Below are positions 1 through 6,170 of a stretch of 6,236 bases of DNA, one piece after another (the first letter of the stretch is position 1; each line of letters begins with the position of its first letter). The notes under the pieces are model-generated. The model worked only from the letters and a program-made list of their open reading frames with translations, searched no databases and was not told the DNA's origin. Origin of the DNA: Mycoplasmatota bacterium (GTDB lineage Bacteria > Bacillota_I > Bacilli_A > RF39 > UBA660); contig DUWA01000013.1 of assembly GCA_012840755.1 (NCBI GenBank), forward strand, positions 1 to 6,236, given 5' to 3'. Made by a program: the position numbers and the translations under genes.

Positions 1-346
1 AAATCCAAAAAATTTTATTTCCCAGTAAATATTTTTTATAATTAAAAAGGTTTGGTGTCGTATTAGTTGGTGGTTTTTTAATATTTCCCGATATGTATAT
101 ATAATCGCCATATTGAATGTTAAGATGTTTGTAATTTTCATCATAGTAATTAACTATTATTTTTTCTTTTGCTTTTATTATTAATTTTACATTTTTATCA
201 TTTTCAGTAATTGATATAACTTTACCATAGAAAGTATTTTCATTTCCCTTGTAAACACTTTTGGGTAAGAAAAAACATATTCTATTAATTAAGACAACCA
301 TCAAAAATATATTACTATACAGTAATATATTCTTTGATTTTTTCAA
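1..346 (-). CDS. comEC: ComEC N-terminal fragment (competence DNA channel), cut by the left edge
   Basis: ComEC forms the membrane channel through which single-stranded DNA enters during natural transformation. Only the first 115 codons are present. Reading the minus strand, I see a Lys-rich start (MKKSKN), one hydrophobic segment at about residues 7-27, then a beta-rich stretch at about 38-90 typical of the N-terminal soluble domain (DUF4131). The stretch NTTPNLFNYKKYLLGNKI at 95-112 matches the family pattern 'NPG-x-FDY-x-KYL'. I chose the TTG at 346-344 because AGGTGAG lies 7 nt upstream and because it adds the usual basic residues and a complete membrane helix. The ATG at 301-299 would cut the helix and has no ribosome site. 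The gene overlaps comEA by 32 nt, so coupled translation is likely. The polytopic core and any C-terminal nuclease-like domain lie outside the window. Identification is good; the start is well supported but inferred. Confidence 0.85.
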   Translation of the reverse strand, partial: MKKSKNILLYSNIFLMVVLINRICFFLPKSVYKGNENTFYGKVISITENDKNVKLIIKAKEKIIVNYYDENYKHLNIQYGDYIYISGNIKKPPTNTTPNLFNYKKYLLGNKIFWI

Positions 347-956
347 ATAAATTCTCACCTATTCCTTTTACGTTAATTATATCCGTTATCGACTGAAACT
401 TATTTTTTTCTCTATAATCTATTATTGCTATAGCCTTACTCTCACCTATTCCTGGCAAAATCATTAACTCTTCCTTTGTTGCATAATTAATTGATATTAA
501 CTTGGAGTTATTATCATCATCTTTATTATAGTTATGTTCAAATAACTCTTCTTCTAGTTTACACATATTTACTTCATCTTTACTTTTAATATATATCATC
601 ATTTCGTCTGTTAATTTTTTACTTAAATTAATTAGTGTTGTATTAGCCTCTTCAGTAAACCCTCCTGCTTTTTCAACCACATCTATTATTCTATCACCAT
701 CATCAAATGTATAAACTCCAGGAAATATTATTTGACCTTTTATATCTACTTTTTTAATTTCATTTACTATTTCTTTTGTGGTTTCCTCATTGTAGTAAAT
801 TGTTTCATTTTTAATTATATCATTGATATATTCAGATGCCATTACATTTTCTTTTGTTTTATTATAATTATTACTAATATAAATTGTTATAATTATGACA
901 ATTACAATAATTTTTAAATAATGGGTTTTAATGAATTTAATTGCTTCTTTTTTCAT
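315..956 (-). CDS. comEA: ComEA, membrane-anchored competence DNA-binding protein
   Basis: ComEA binds incoming double-stranded DNA outside the membrane and hands it to the ComEC channel. The 213-residue protein is close to the Bacillus length (about 205). It has a basic N-terminus and one membrane anchor at about 14-28. A SLBB domain follows at about 68-124 (DIKGQIIFPGVY, then DVVEKAGGFTEEA). After an acidic, Asn/Asp-rich linker at about 141-151 comes a paired helix-hairpin-helix DNA-binding domain at about 153-213. Its two hairpins are LPGIG (167-171) and VKGIG (196-200), and NYATKEEL leads into the first as in other ComEA proteins. AGAAAGGA lies 4 nt before the ATG, which fixes the start. 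The stop is TAG. comEC follows with a 32-nt overlap, so the two form an operon; no comEB-like gene lies between them. A possible promoter is at 991-1018. Confidence 0.95.
   Translation of the reverse strand: MKKEAIKFIKTHYLKIIVIVIIITIYISNNYNKTKENVMASEYINDIIKNETIYYNEETTKEIVNEIKKVDIKGQIIFPGVYTFDDGDRIIDVVEKAGGFTEEANTTLINLSKKLTDEMMIYIKSKDEVNMCKLEEELFEHNYNKDDDNNSKLISINYATKEELMILPGIGESKAIAIIDYREKNKFQSITDIINVKGIGENLFEKIKEYITV
354..360 (-). promoter_or_regulatory. Ribosome binding site of comEC, inside comEA
   Basis: The minus strand reads AGGTGAG, 7 nt before a TTG codon. AGGTGA matches the segment of the 16S anti-Shine-Dalgarno complement that the ftsW site in this window also uses. It lies within the last 16 codons of comEA, and it decides the TTG start over the ATG at 301-299. 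Confidence 0.7.
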
Positions 957-990
957 ATATTCCTTTCTATAATCCCTATACTTAAATAAT

Positions 991-1018
991 ACTATAAATA
1001 ATAATTTAACCTAGTAAA
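991..1018 (-). promoter_or_regulatory. Candidate promoter of comEA-comEC
   Basis: On the minus strand TTTACT (1018-1013) is followed after 16 nt by TATAGT (996-991), one mismatch from a consensus -10. The -35 overlaps the T-run of the preceding terminator. In such AT-rich DNA chance matches are common, so this is weak. I see no ComK-type or other competence operator that I could defend. Confidence 0.3.
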
Positions 1019-1041
1019 AAAAAATGACATATAGTCATTTT
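1016..1041 (-). terminator. Rho-independent terminator after the SEDS gene
   Basis: On the minus strand an 8-bp stem (AAAATGAC with GTCATTTT) encloses a 5-nt loop and is followed by nine T residues, ending at 1016. The stem starts inside the TAA stop codon (1042-1040) of the upstream gene. Only two G-C pairs are present, so termination may be partial, with some read-through into comEA. Confidence 0.7.
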
Positions 1042-2212
1042 AATAAATTCTAATCTTTTGGTTTTTAGTCTCAATGGCAATTCTTTGTATAACACCAAAT
1101 GTACTCATTAATGAAATTATATAACTTCCTCCATAACTTAAAAATGGAAGCGGAACTCCTGTAAGTGGTATAACACCAAACAACCCGCCTAAATTTATCA
1201 TAATATGGCTAAATAAGTAAACACCAGCACCTATACAGATATATCTTCCTCGCATTGTATTAGCATTACTAGCAAGCTCAAATATTTTTTTTAGCATAAG
1301 AATATATACTAAAAATATTATGCTTGATCTTAAAAAACCATATTCTTCAGCAATTATTGCAAAGACAGAATCAGTATGTGGTTCTGGTATATAAGAATAC
1401 TTTTGTTTACTTTTACCAATACCTAAACCAAATAATCCGCCATCATTTATAGCGATAAAAGCATTACACACTTGATATCCACCGTGCTCATAATTACTAC
1501 ATGGATTAAAAAAATTAAATCTTGCCGTCTGTGCTTCAGTAAGTATATATCCTTTTGTAATAAGCATTATAAAACAGGCAGCGATACATAATACTATCCC
1601 TAACATAATTGTTTTAAATTTTTCCTCTTTTAATACTGGACTAAACCAAAACATAACCGCAAATATACTTACCATTATCAACATCGTACCTAAATCTTTT
1701 TGTAAAAAAACAATAACTGGTATAACCATTCCTACAATCAATATTATTCCTATCATGCTAATATGATTCAAACTTTTCATTCTAAGACGTCTGTTGAATC
1801 TTTCGAACAAAAGTGCAAGACACACAATTATTACTGGTTTTGATATTTCACTTGGTTGAAATGTAAAACCAGCTATCCTAATCCAGTTTTTTGCCCCTTT
1901 TAATTCGACCCCTGTTAAAAGTAAATAAAAACATAATAAAAAACAAATACAAAAAGCTATTCCAGCAAATTTATAATATCTTTTAGTGGGTAAATTTAAG
2001 AAAAAAATAAAACCTACCATTCCTATTGTTACCATTTTTAATTGTTGAAAAAAGTAATGATATAATGATGTTTCATATCTAACTACTGCTTCCCTACTAG
2101 ATGCAGTCACAATATTTAAAAGTCCAAAAATTATCATTCCTACCATTAAAAAGAATAATAGTTTATCCATATCTTTAAATGTCTTTTTTAAATGCCTTAA
2201 AATTGCACCCAT
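1040..2212 (-). CDS. ftsW: SEDS-family peptidoglycan polymerase (FtsW/RodA/SpoVE)
   Basis: SEDS proteins polymerise lipid II into glycan strands with a class B penicillin-binding protein, at the septum (FtsW) or along the side wall (RodA). This protein has 390 residues and about ten membrane segments. Family marks, counted from the ATG at 2212: FQPSEISK (118-125), QKDLGT (171-176), GGLFGLGIGKSKQK (258-271), PEPHTDSVFAIIAEE (276-290) with Asp281 in the place of the proposed catalytic Asp, and GVPLPFLSYGGS (352-363). A longer frame opens at 2251, but AGGTGAT sits 3 nt before the ATG at 2212 and the best promoter lies between the two, so the shorter start is preferred. The large outer loop carries two cysteines (238 and 249). 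No partner PBP is in the window, and sequence alone does not settle FtsW against RodA or SpoVE. FtsW is my first choice because of the HTD-x-x-FAI-x-x-EE pattern. Confidence 0.9.
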   Translation of the reverse strand: MGAILRHLKKTFKDMDKLLFFLMVGMIIFGLLNIVTASSREAVVRYETSLYHYFFQQLKMVTIGMVGFIFFLNLPTKRYYKFAGIAFCICFLLCFYLLLTGVELKGAKNWIRIAGFTFQPSEISKPVIIVCLALLFERFNRRLRMKSLNHISMIGIILIVGMVIPVIVFLQKDLGTMLIMVSIFAVMFWFSPVLKEEKFKTIMLGIVLCIAACFIMLITKGYILTEAQTARFNFFNPCSNYEHGGYQVCNAFIAINDGGLFGLGIGKSKQKYSYIPEPHTDSVFAIIAEEYGFLRSSIIFLVYILMLKKIFELASNANTMRGRYICIGAGVYLFSHIMINLGGLFGVIPLTGVPLPFLSYGGSYIISLMSTFGVIQRIAIETKNQKIRIY

Positions 2213-2215
2213 AAC

Positions 2216-2222
2216 ATCACCT
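2216..2222 (-). promoter_or_regulatory. Ribosome binding site that fixes the SEDS gene start
   Basis: The minus strand reads AGGTGAT, 3 nt before the ATG at 2212-2210. AGGTGAT is the downstream half of the full Shine-Dalgarno complement, so the short gap still gives a normal distance. The alternative ATG at 2251 has no comparable site. Confidence 0.7.
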
Positions 2223-2232
2223 AACATATAAT

Positions 2233-2261
2233 ATAATATCACATATAACATTTTTTGAAAA
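2233..2261 (-). promoter_or_regulatory. Sigma-A-type promoter of the SEDS gene, extended -10
   Basis: On the minus strand TTTTCA (2261-2256) is followed by a 17-nt spacer and TATTAT (2238-2233), with TG placed one base upstream of the -10 (TGaTATTAT), an extended -10 arrangement. Transcription would start near 2226, giving a leader of about 14 nt that just holds the ribosome site. This supports the ATG at 2212 over the one at 2251. Confidence 0.6.
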
Positions 2262-2301
2262 TGATAATATTCTATATTTTAAATAAACTGGGTATTATTT
2301 A

Positions 2302-2330
2302 TAGTCAAAAATATTTATATAAAATAGAAT
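2302..2330 (+). promoter_or_regulatory. Candidate promoter of the YjcZ-like gene
   Basis: TAGTCA (2302-2307), a 17-nt spacer, then TAGAAT (2325-2330; one mismatch to TATAAT). Transcription would start near 2337, directly before the AGAAGGAGGT ribosome site. It is divergent from the SEDS gene promoter, with about 40 bp between the two -35 boxes. If the gene is sporulation-controlled, another sigma factor may be used; I see no clear sigma-E, -G or -K consensus. Confidence 0.4.
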
Positions 2331-2355
2331 ATATTAGACTAGAAGGAGGTATATT

Positions 2356-2529
2356 ATGTATTACTATGGTGGATACAGTGGTTATGGTTGCGGTGCACCA
2401 GGCTGCGGTGGTGGTGGATATTACGGAGCTGGTACCGGTTATGCAGCTGCTATTGTATTAGTATTATTCATCTTATTAATAATAGTAATTGGTGCTAGAT
2501 CCTTTAATCCAGGACCATGTCCTAGATAA
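2356..2529 (+). CDS. YjcZ-like Gly/Tyr/Cys-rich tiny membrane protein
   Basis: This 57-residue protein begins at an ATG 5 nt after a near-perfect ribosome site, AGAAGGAGGT (2341-2350). That site, plus a strong terminator right after the stop, makes it a convincing gene despite its size. Residues 1-29 are a Gly/Tyr-rich head with cysteines at 12 and 17 (YGCGAPGCGGGGYYG). Residues about 30-47 are one hydrophobic helix whose core FILLIIVIGA strongly resembles the tail of the YjcZ / tiny-TM Bacillus family, often annotated as small sporulation or spore-coat-associated proteins. A short tail, RSFNPGPCPR, holds a third cysteine at 55. Usual family members are shorter and end soon after the helix, so the Cys-bearing head and the tail are distinctive. 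The function is not known to me: membrane insertion is well supported, a spore role only by family resemblance. It is a single-gene transcription unit. Confidence 0.85.
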   Translation: MYYYGGYSGYGCGAPGCGGGGYYGAGTGYAAAIVLVLFILLIIVIGARSFNPGPCPR

Positions 2530-2565
2530 AAAAAGGAAGATTTAATCTTCCTTTTTTTATTTTTT
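2528..2565 (+). terminator. Strong rho-independent terminator after the YjcZ-like gene
   Basis: A 14-bp perfect stem is formed by arms 2528-2541 and 2545-2558 (core GGAAGAT with ATCTTCC, extended by seven A-T pairs), with a 3-nt loop and a T-rich tail to 2565. It begins inside the TAA stop codon and separates the small gene from def. Confidence 0.9.
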
Positions 2566-2566
2566 G

Positions 2567-2575
2567 TGATAAAAT
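2567..2575 (+). promoter_or_regulatory. Extended -10 promoter of def
   Basis: TG, one base, then TAAAAT (2570-2575) forms an extended -10 element. No good -35 is visible, since that position falls in the arm of the upstream terminator; extended -10 promoters can work without one. Transcription would begin near 2582, leaving about 14 nt before the ATG. The same TGTGATA string occurs in the SEDS gene promoter. Confidence 0.45.
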
Positions 2576-2582
2576 ATATCTT

Positions 2583-2586
2583 GGAG
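2583..2586 (+). promoter_or_regulatory. Ribosome binding site that fixes the def start
   Basis: GGAG lies 9 nt before the ATG at 2596. A GTG at 2566 in the same frame would add 10 residues, but it lies just after the terminator tail, overlaps the -10 region and has no ribosome site, so it is rejected. Confidence 0.7.
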
Positions 2587-2595
2587 TTGATTAAT

Positions 2596-3144
2596 ATGTT
2601 TGAAAAACTACATATCTTAGATGAAACGGATAATAAACTTCGTATTAAAAGTAAAGACGTTGTTTTTCCGCTTTCAAGTGAATATAAAAATCTAATTAAA
2701 AAAATTATTCAAGAACTTACATATAGTCAAATAGAGGAATTTGAGAAAAAATATAATCTTAGACCAGGGATGGGTCTTGCATTTCCACAGCTTGGAATTG
2801 ATAAAAGAATTATTGTTATTGTTCACGAATATGAAGAAGGTAAATTTAATAATTATGTATTTATAAATCCAGTTATTACCAGCCATTCTGAGGAATTGAT
2901 TGCTGCAGAATGTGGTGAAGGATGCCTAAGTGTAAATCGTGAAGTTGAAGGCCATGTTCCTAGATATGCTCGTGTTACTGTAGAAGGATTTGACGAATAT
3001 GGAAATAAGATTAAAGTTCGTGCTAGAGAGGAACTTTCTATTGCTTTTCAACATGAAATTGATCATTTAAATGGAATTTTATTTTATGATAGAATTAATA
3101 AAAATAAGCCATTTTATACAGAAGATGAAATTAGATTAATTTAA
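2596..3144 (+). CDS. def: Peptide deformylase, type 2 (Gram-positive form)
   Basis: Peptide deformylase removes the formyl group from the N-terminal formyl-methionine of new proteins, acting at the ribosome exit and preparing chains for methionine aminopeptidase. The 182-residue length is usual for the Gram-positive class (about 183-184 in Staphylococcus and Bacillus homologues). All three signature motifs are present: GMGLAFPQLG (58-67), GEGCLSV (107-113) with metal ligand Cys110, and QHEIDHLNG (152-160) with metal ligands His153 and His157 and catalytic Glu154. The insertion before the first motif and the EGCLSV form mark type 2. ATG was chosen over the upstream GTG because of GGAG at 2583-2586. 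The gene stands alone, with its own extended -10 promoter and a terminator shared with convergent smc. It is not next to fmt (methionyl-tRNA formyltransferase), its frequent neighbour elsewhere. I see no sign of loss of function. Confidence 0.97.
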   Translation: MFEKLHILDETDNKLRIKSKDVVFPLSSEYKNLIKKIIQELTYSQIEEFEKKYNLRPGMGLAFPQLGIDKRIIVIVHEYEEGKFNNYVFINPVITSHSEELIAAECGEGCLSVNREVEGHVPRYARVTVEGFDEYGNKIKVRAREELSIAFQHEIDHLNGILFYDRINKNKPFYTEDEIRLI

Positions 3145-3180
3145 AAAGATGAATTTTATAAATAAATTCATCTTTTATTT
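3144..3180. terminator. Bidirectional terminator between convergent def and smc
   Basis: A 13-bp perfect stem, arms 3144-3156 and 3164-3176 (AAAAGATGAATTT with AAATTCATCTTTT), encloses a 7-nt loop. T-rich runs follow on both strands, so it can end def on the plus strand and smc on the minus strand. The outer ends of the stem fall in the stop codons of both genes (def TAA 3142-3144, smc TAA 3177-3175), so one hairpin fills the entire 30-bp gap. Confidence 0.85.
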
Positions 3181-6120
3181 TATATCTTCAAGTTTTACAC
3201 TAACTAACTTACTAACTCCTGATTCTTGCATTGTAATTCCGTATAAAGCATCAACATATTCCATTGTTTTCTTTTTATGAGTAATTAAAATAAATTGTGA
3301 CATGGATTTTAAATTTACAATATACTTTCCGAAGGAATCAACGTTTACCTCATCTAATGCTGCTTCAACCTCATCTAAGACACAGAAAGGTGCTGGTCTA
3401 GTTTTTATTATTGCAAATAAAAGACTTATTGCAGTAAATGTTTTCTCACCACCTGATAGAAGTGATATACTAGTAAGTTTTTTACCTGGTGGGGATGCGA
3501 CAATCTCCACACCTGTTTCAAGTAAGTTATCTGGATCTGTAAGTTTTAAATCTGCAGTTCCACCTTTAAATAAATCTTTAAATGTTGTTACAAAATTTTC
3601 TTTTATTATTTTAAATGTTTTTATAAATTCTTTTTCCATTACTTGATCCATTTCCTTTATTATTTCAAGTAATACATTTTCAGCATTTACCAAATCATCT
3701 CTTTGTTTTAATAAAAAATCATATCTTGTGCTAACTTTGTCATATTCTTCTGGAGCAAGCACATTTACAGGACCTATTTCCCTTAGTTTCCTTTTTATAT
3801 TATAAACATTATTTCGTGCTATATTTTCATCTATTTCTAGTTTATAATGGGCTATTGCACTTTCATAGGTCATATTATACGTTTCATTTAAATTATTAAG
3901 TAAGTTGTCTAGCTTTACATCAAGTCTATTTACCTCAATTTCTAATTCTTTTAATTCTCTGTTTTTAGAATTAAATTCTTGGTTTTCTTTTTTTAATGAG
4001 AATTCAAACTCTTCTAATGTTTCAGATAAATTATTTTTTTCTTTTAATAACTCTTCATAATCACTAGTTTTTTGGTCTTTTTCTTTAAGAGTTTGATAAT
4101 ACTCATTAATAATTATTTCTTCTTCTTTTGATATTGTATTAGATAAAATATTGTTTGTACTATTTATTTCATGAGATATTAAATTTAATTTATCATTATA
4201 TTCTCTGACTAATTGGTTTTTTGTATTAATATATTCATTGTTAGTAATTTTAGTTTTCGATAAAAGATATATCTTATCCTCACATGATCTGTAACCATGA
4301 TCAAGTTCATTAATTTTATTTTCAATATTTTTAATATTTATATTAATTTTTTCTAACTCTTTTAATAATTTTTCAAGTTCATATTTTTCAACAATAATAT
4401 TTTTGCTTTTTGAAATACTACCACCAGTCACAGATCCGCCAACTTGTAAAAGTTCGCCATCAAGTGTTACTATTTTATATCTATAGTTGATAATTTTTCC
4501 TATTATATTTGCAGAATCTATATTTTTAGCAATTATGACAGAACCTAATAAATTTGTTATTATATCCTTGTATTTGCTATCAAATGAAGTAACATTTGAA
4601 GCTATATCGATAAAACCATCTATTTTTTTAATATTTTGTAATATGTCTTTATCAATATATTTACCTTTTATTATATTAATAGGGTAAAATGTAACTCTGC
4701 CTAAATTATTGTTTTTTAAATAATTTATAGCATCTTTAGCACAATTTTCATTATCTACAACAATATTTGTACTACTTGCACCTAAAGCCGTTGAAATAGC
4801 TATAGAGTATTCTTCAGATGTTTCAATTAATTTTCCGATAACATTATGAATTCCTCTTAATTTAGGATTATCTAATATAGATTTTACTGAAAATGGTACT
4901 GATGCATTATTATCAATACTATTTTTTAAACTTTCTATTTTGTTTTTTAGAAATAGTTCATTTCTACTTAAATTAGAAATTTCTATTTCTAACTTATTTC
5001 TATTTTCTTTTAATTTATTTAAGTTTTTCTCATGTTCCTTAATGTTATTGCTTATAATTTCATTTTCCTTAGTAAGTTTTATAATTTCAGACTCAAGCAA
5101 ATATATATCGTTTTTAAATCTATGTTCATTTTCTTTTAATTCAATTAAATTGTTATGTAATTTTGTATCCTCTACTTGAAATTTTTGTCTTTCAATAATT
5201 AATTGTTTTTGAGTGTTAATTTTTTCTACCTTTGTAGTTAGTTCTATTAGTTGTTGTTGTTTTAATCTTATTTTTTCATCTATTTTATATATTAATAATT
5301 TATACTCCTCAATTTTTGATTCGTTCGTATTATTAGTAGTACCGATTGCTAATATTTCTTTATTTAGCAAATCTATTCTATCCTTATTATTTTGATATTT
5401 GTAGTTAATGTTAGTAATATCATTAGCAATTAATGCAACCTCTATATTTTTTAACTCTTCTGTTAATTCCAAATATTCAAGTGCTTTGTTTTTTTGTTCT
5501 TTTAATGGTTCTATTTGTGTTTCAAGTTCATTTATAATATCGGCAACCCTACCCATATTATCATGTGTTCTTTGTAACTTTCTAAGTGCTTCTTCTTTTC
5601 TTTTTTTATATTTTAATACACCTGCAGCTTCTTCAAAAATTACTCTTCTATCAACAGGTTTACTTAAAAGAATCTCATCAATTTTACCTTGTGAAATTAT
5701 ATTAAAACTTTCTTTAGCAATACCACTATCAGTTAAAATATCTGTTATATCCTTAAGTCTGCACCTTTCACCATTAAAATAATATTCGTTAGTGCCATCA
5801 CGATAAACTCTTCTTTTAATTTCAACTTCATTATAATCTACTGGTAAATACCTATCAGAATTATCTAAAATAAGCGAAACAGAAGCTGAATTTGACTCTT
5901 TTCTAGATTTACTTCCTGAAAAAATAACATCTGTCATATTTCCATCACCACGTAGTGATTTTACAGATTGTTCCCCTAGTACCCATCTAATAGCATCAAC
6001 AACATTACTTTTTCCACTTCCATTAGGACCGACTATTCCTGTTATACCTTTTGTAAGTTCAATATTTATTTTATCCGCAAACGATTTAAATCCTTGAGCT
6101 CTTATTTCCTTTAAATACAT
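3175..6120 (-). CDS. smc: SMC chromosome condensation ATPase with shortened arms
   Basis: SMC dimerises and, with ScpA and ScpB, forms the ring that extrudes and organises chromosome loops. Domains in order: N-terminal head with Walker A GPNGSGKSN (31-39, Lys37) and Q-loop Gln144 (IISQGKIDE); N-side coiled coil at about 172-408; hinge at about 410-570 ending in GGSVTGGS (561-568); C-side coil at about 572-780; the conserved GPVNVLAPEEYD (783-794); C-terminal head with ABC signature LSGGEKTFTAISLLFAI (888-904), Walker B plus catalytic Glu917 (FCVLDEVEAALDE) and switch His948 (ITHKKKT). All ATPase motifs are intact. GAGGTGG lies 4 nt before the ATG. At 981 residues it is about 200 shorter than Bacillus SMC (1186); heads and hinge look full size, so both arms are shorter by roughly 90-100 residues. 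It has its own promoter at 6142-6170; rnc or scpAB are not in view. Confidence 0.97.
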   Translation of the reverse strand: MYLKEIRAQGFKSFADKINIELTKGITGIVGPNGSGKSNVVDAIRWVLGEQSVKSLRGDGNMTDVIFSGSKSRKESNSASVSLILDNSDRYLPVDYNEVEIKRRVYRDGTNEYYFNGERCRLKDITDILTDSGIAKESFNIISQGKIDEILLSKPVDRRVIFEEAAGVLKYKKRKEEALRKLQRTHDNMGRVADIINELETQIEPLKEQKNKALEYLELTEELKNIEVALIANDITNINYKYQNNKDRIDLLNKEILAIGTTNNTNESKIEEYKLLIYKIDEKIRLKQQQLIELTTKVEKINTQKQLIIERQKFQVEDTKLHNNLIELKENEHRFKNDIYLLESEIIKLTKENEIISNNIKEHEKNLNKLKENRNKLEIEISNLSRNELFLKNKIESLKNSIDNNASVPFSVKSILDNPKLRGIHNVIGKLIETSEEYSIAISTALGASSTNIVVDNENCAKDAINYLKNNNLGRVTFYPINIIKGKYIDKDILQNIKKIDGFIDIASNVTSFDSKYKDIITNLLGSVIIAKNIDSANIIGKIINYRYKIVTLDGELLQVGGSVTGGSISKSKNIIVEKYELEKLLKELEKININIKNIENKINELDHGYRSCEDKIYLLSKTKITNNEYINTKNQLVREYNDKLNLISHEINSTNNILSNTISKEEEIIINEYYQTLKEKDQKTSDYEELLKEKNNLSETLEEFEFSLKKENQEFNSKNRELKELEIEVNRLDVKLDNLLNNLNETYNMTYESAIAHYKLEIDENIARNNVYNIKRKLREIGPVNVLAPEEYDKVSTRYDFLLKQRDDLVNAENVLLEIIKEMDQVMEKEFIKTFKIIKENFVTTFKDLFKGGTADLKLTDPDNLLETGVEIVASPPGKKLTSISLLSGGEKTFTAISLLFAIIKTRPAPFCVLDEVEAALDEVNVDSFGKYIVNLKSMSQFILITHKKKTMEYVDALYGITMQESGVSKLVSVKLEDIK

Positions 6121-6141
6121 AATTCCACCTCAAACATTTTA

Positions 6142-6170
6142 ATTATACTAAAAAAGATAATAAAAAACAA
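6142..6170 (-). promoter_or_regulatory. Sigma-A-type promoter of smc
   Basis: On the minus strand TTGTTT (6170-6165) is followed by a 17-nt spacer and a perfect TATAAT (6147-6142). Transcription would begin near 6135, about 15 nt before the ATG and just ahead of the GAGGTGG ribosome site (6131-6125). smc is therefore probably transcribed independently of whatever lies to the right. Confidence 0.65.

Noticed and set aside
732..917. Plus-strand open frame opposite comEA
   Set aside because: It has a Phe/Tyr/Ile/Asn-rich low-complexity translation, antisense to a well-identified gene.
2213..2251. Longer SEDS start at 2251
   Set aside because: The extra 13 codons cover the -10 box and the ribosome site of the shorter start, and add no family-like sequence.
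2255..2461. 68-codon plus-strand frame opening at 2255
   Set aside because: It overlaps the YjcZ-like gene in another frame, has no ribosome site, and lies partly in the promoter region. The frame at 2356 has a near-perfect ribosome site and a recognisable protein.
2566..2595. GTG start for def at 2566
   Set aside because: It has no ribosome site and lies against the terminator tail; GGAG supports the ATG at 2596, which also gives the usual length.
2692..2886. Minus-strand open frame opposite def
   Set aside because: It is antisense to a conserved enzyme, has no ribosome site, and its composition is that of a shadow frame.
3302..5782. Several plus-strand open frames (about 60-124 codons) inside smc
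   Set aside because: They are antisense to a fully conserved protein and have low-complexity hydrophobic translations with no ribosome sites, as expected opposite an AT-rich coiled-coil gene.
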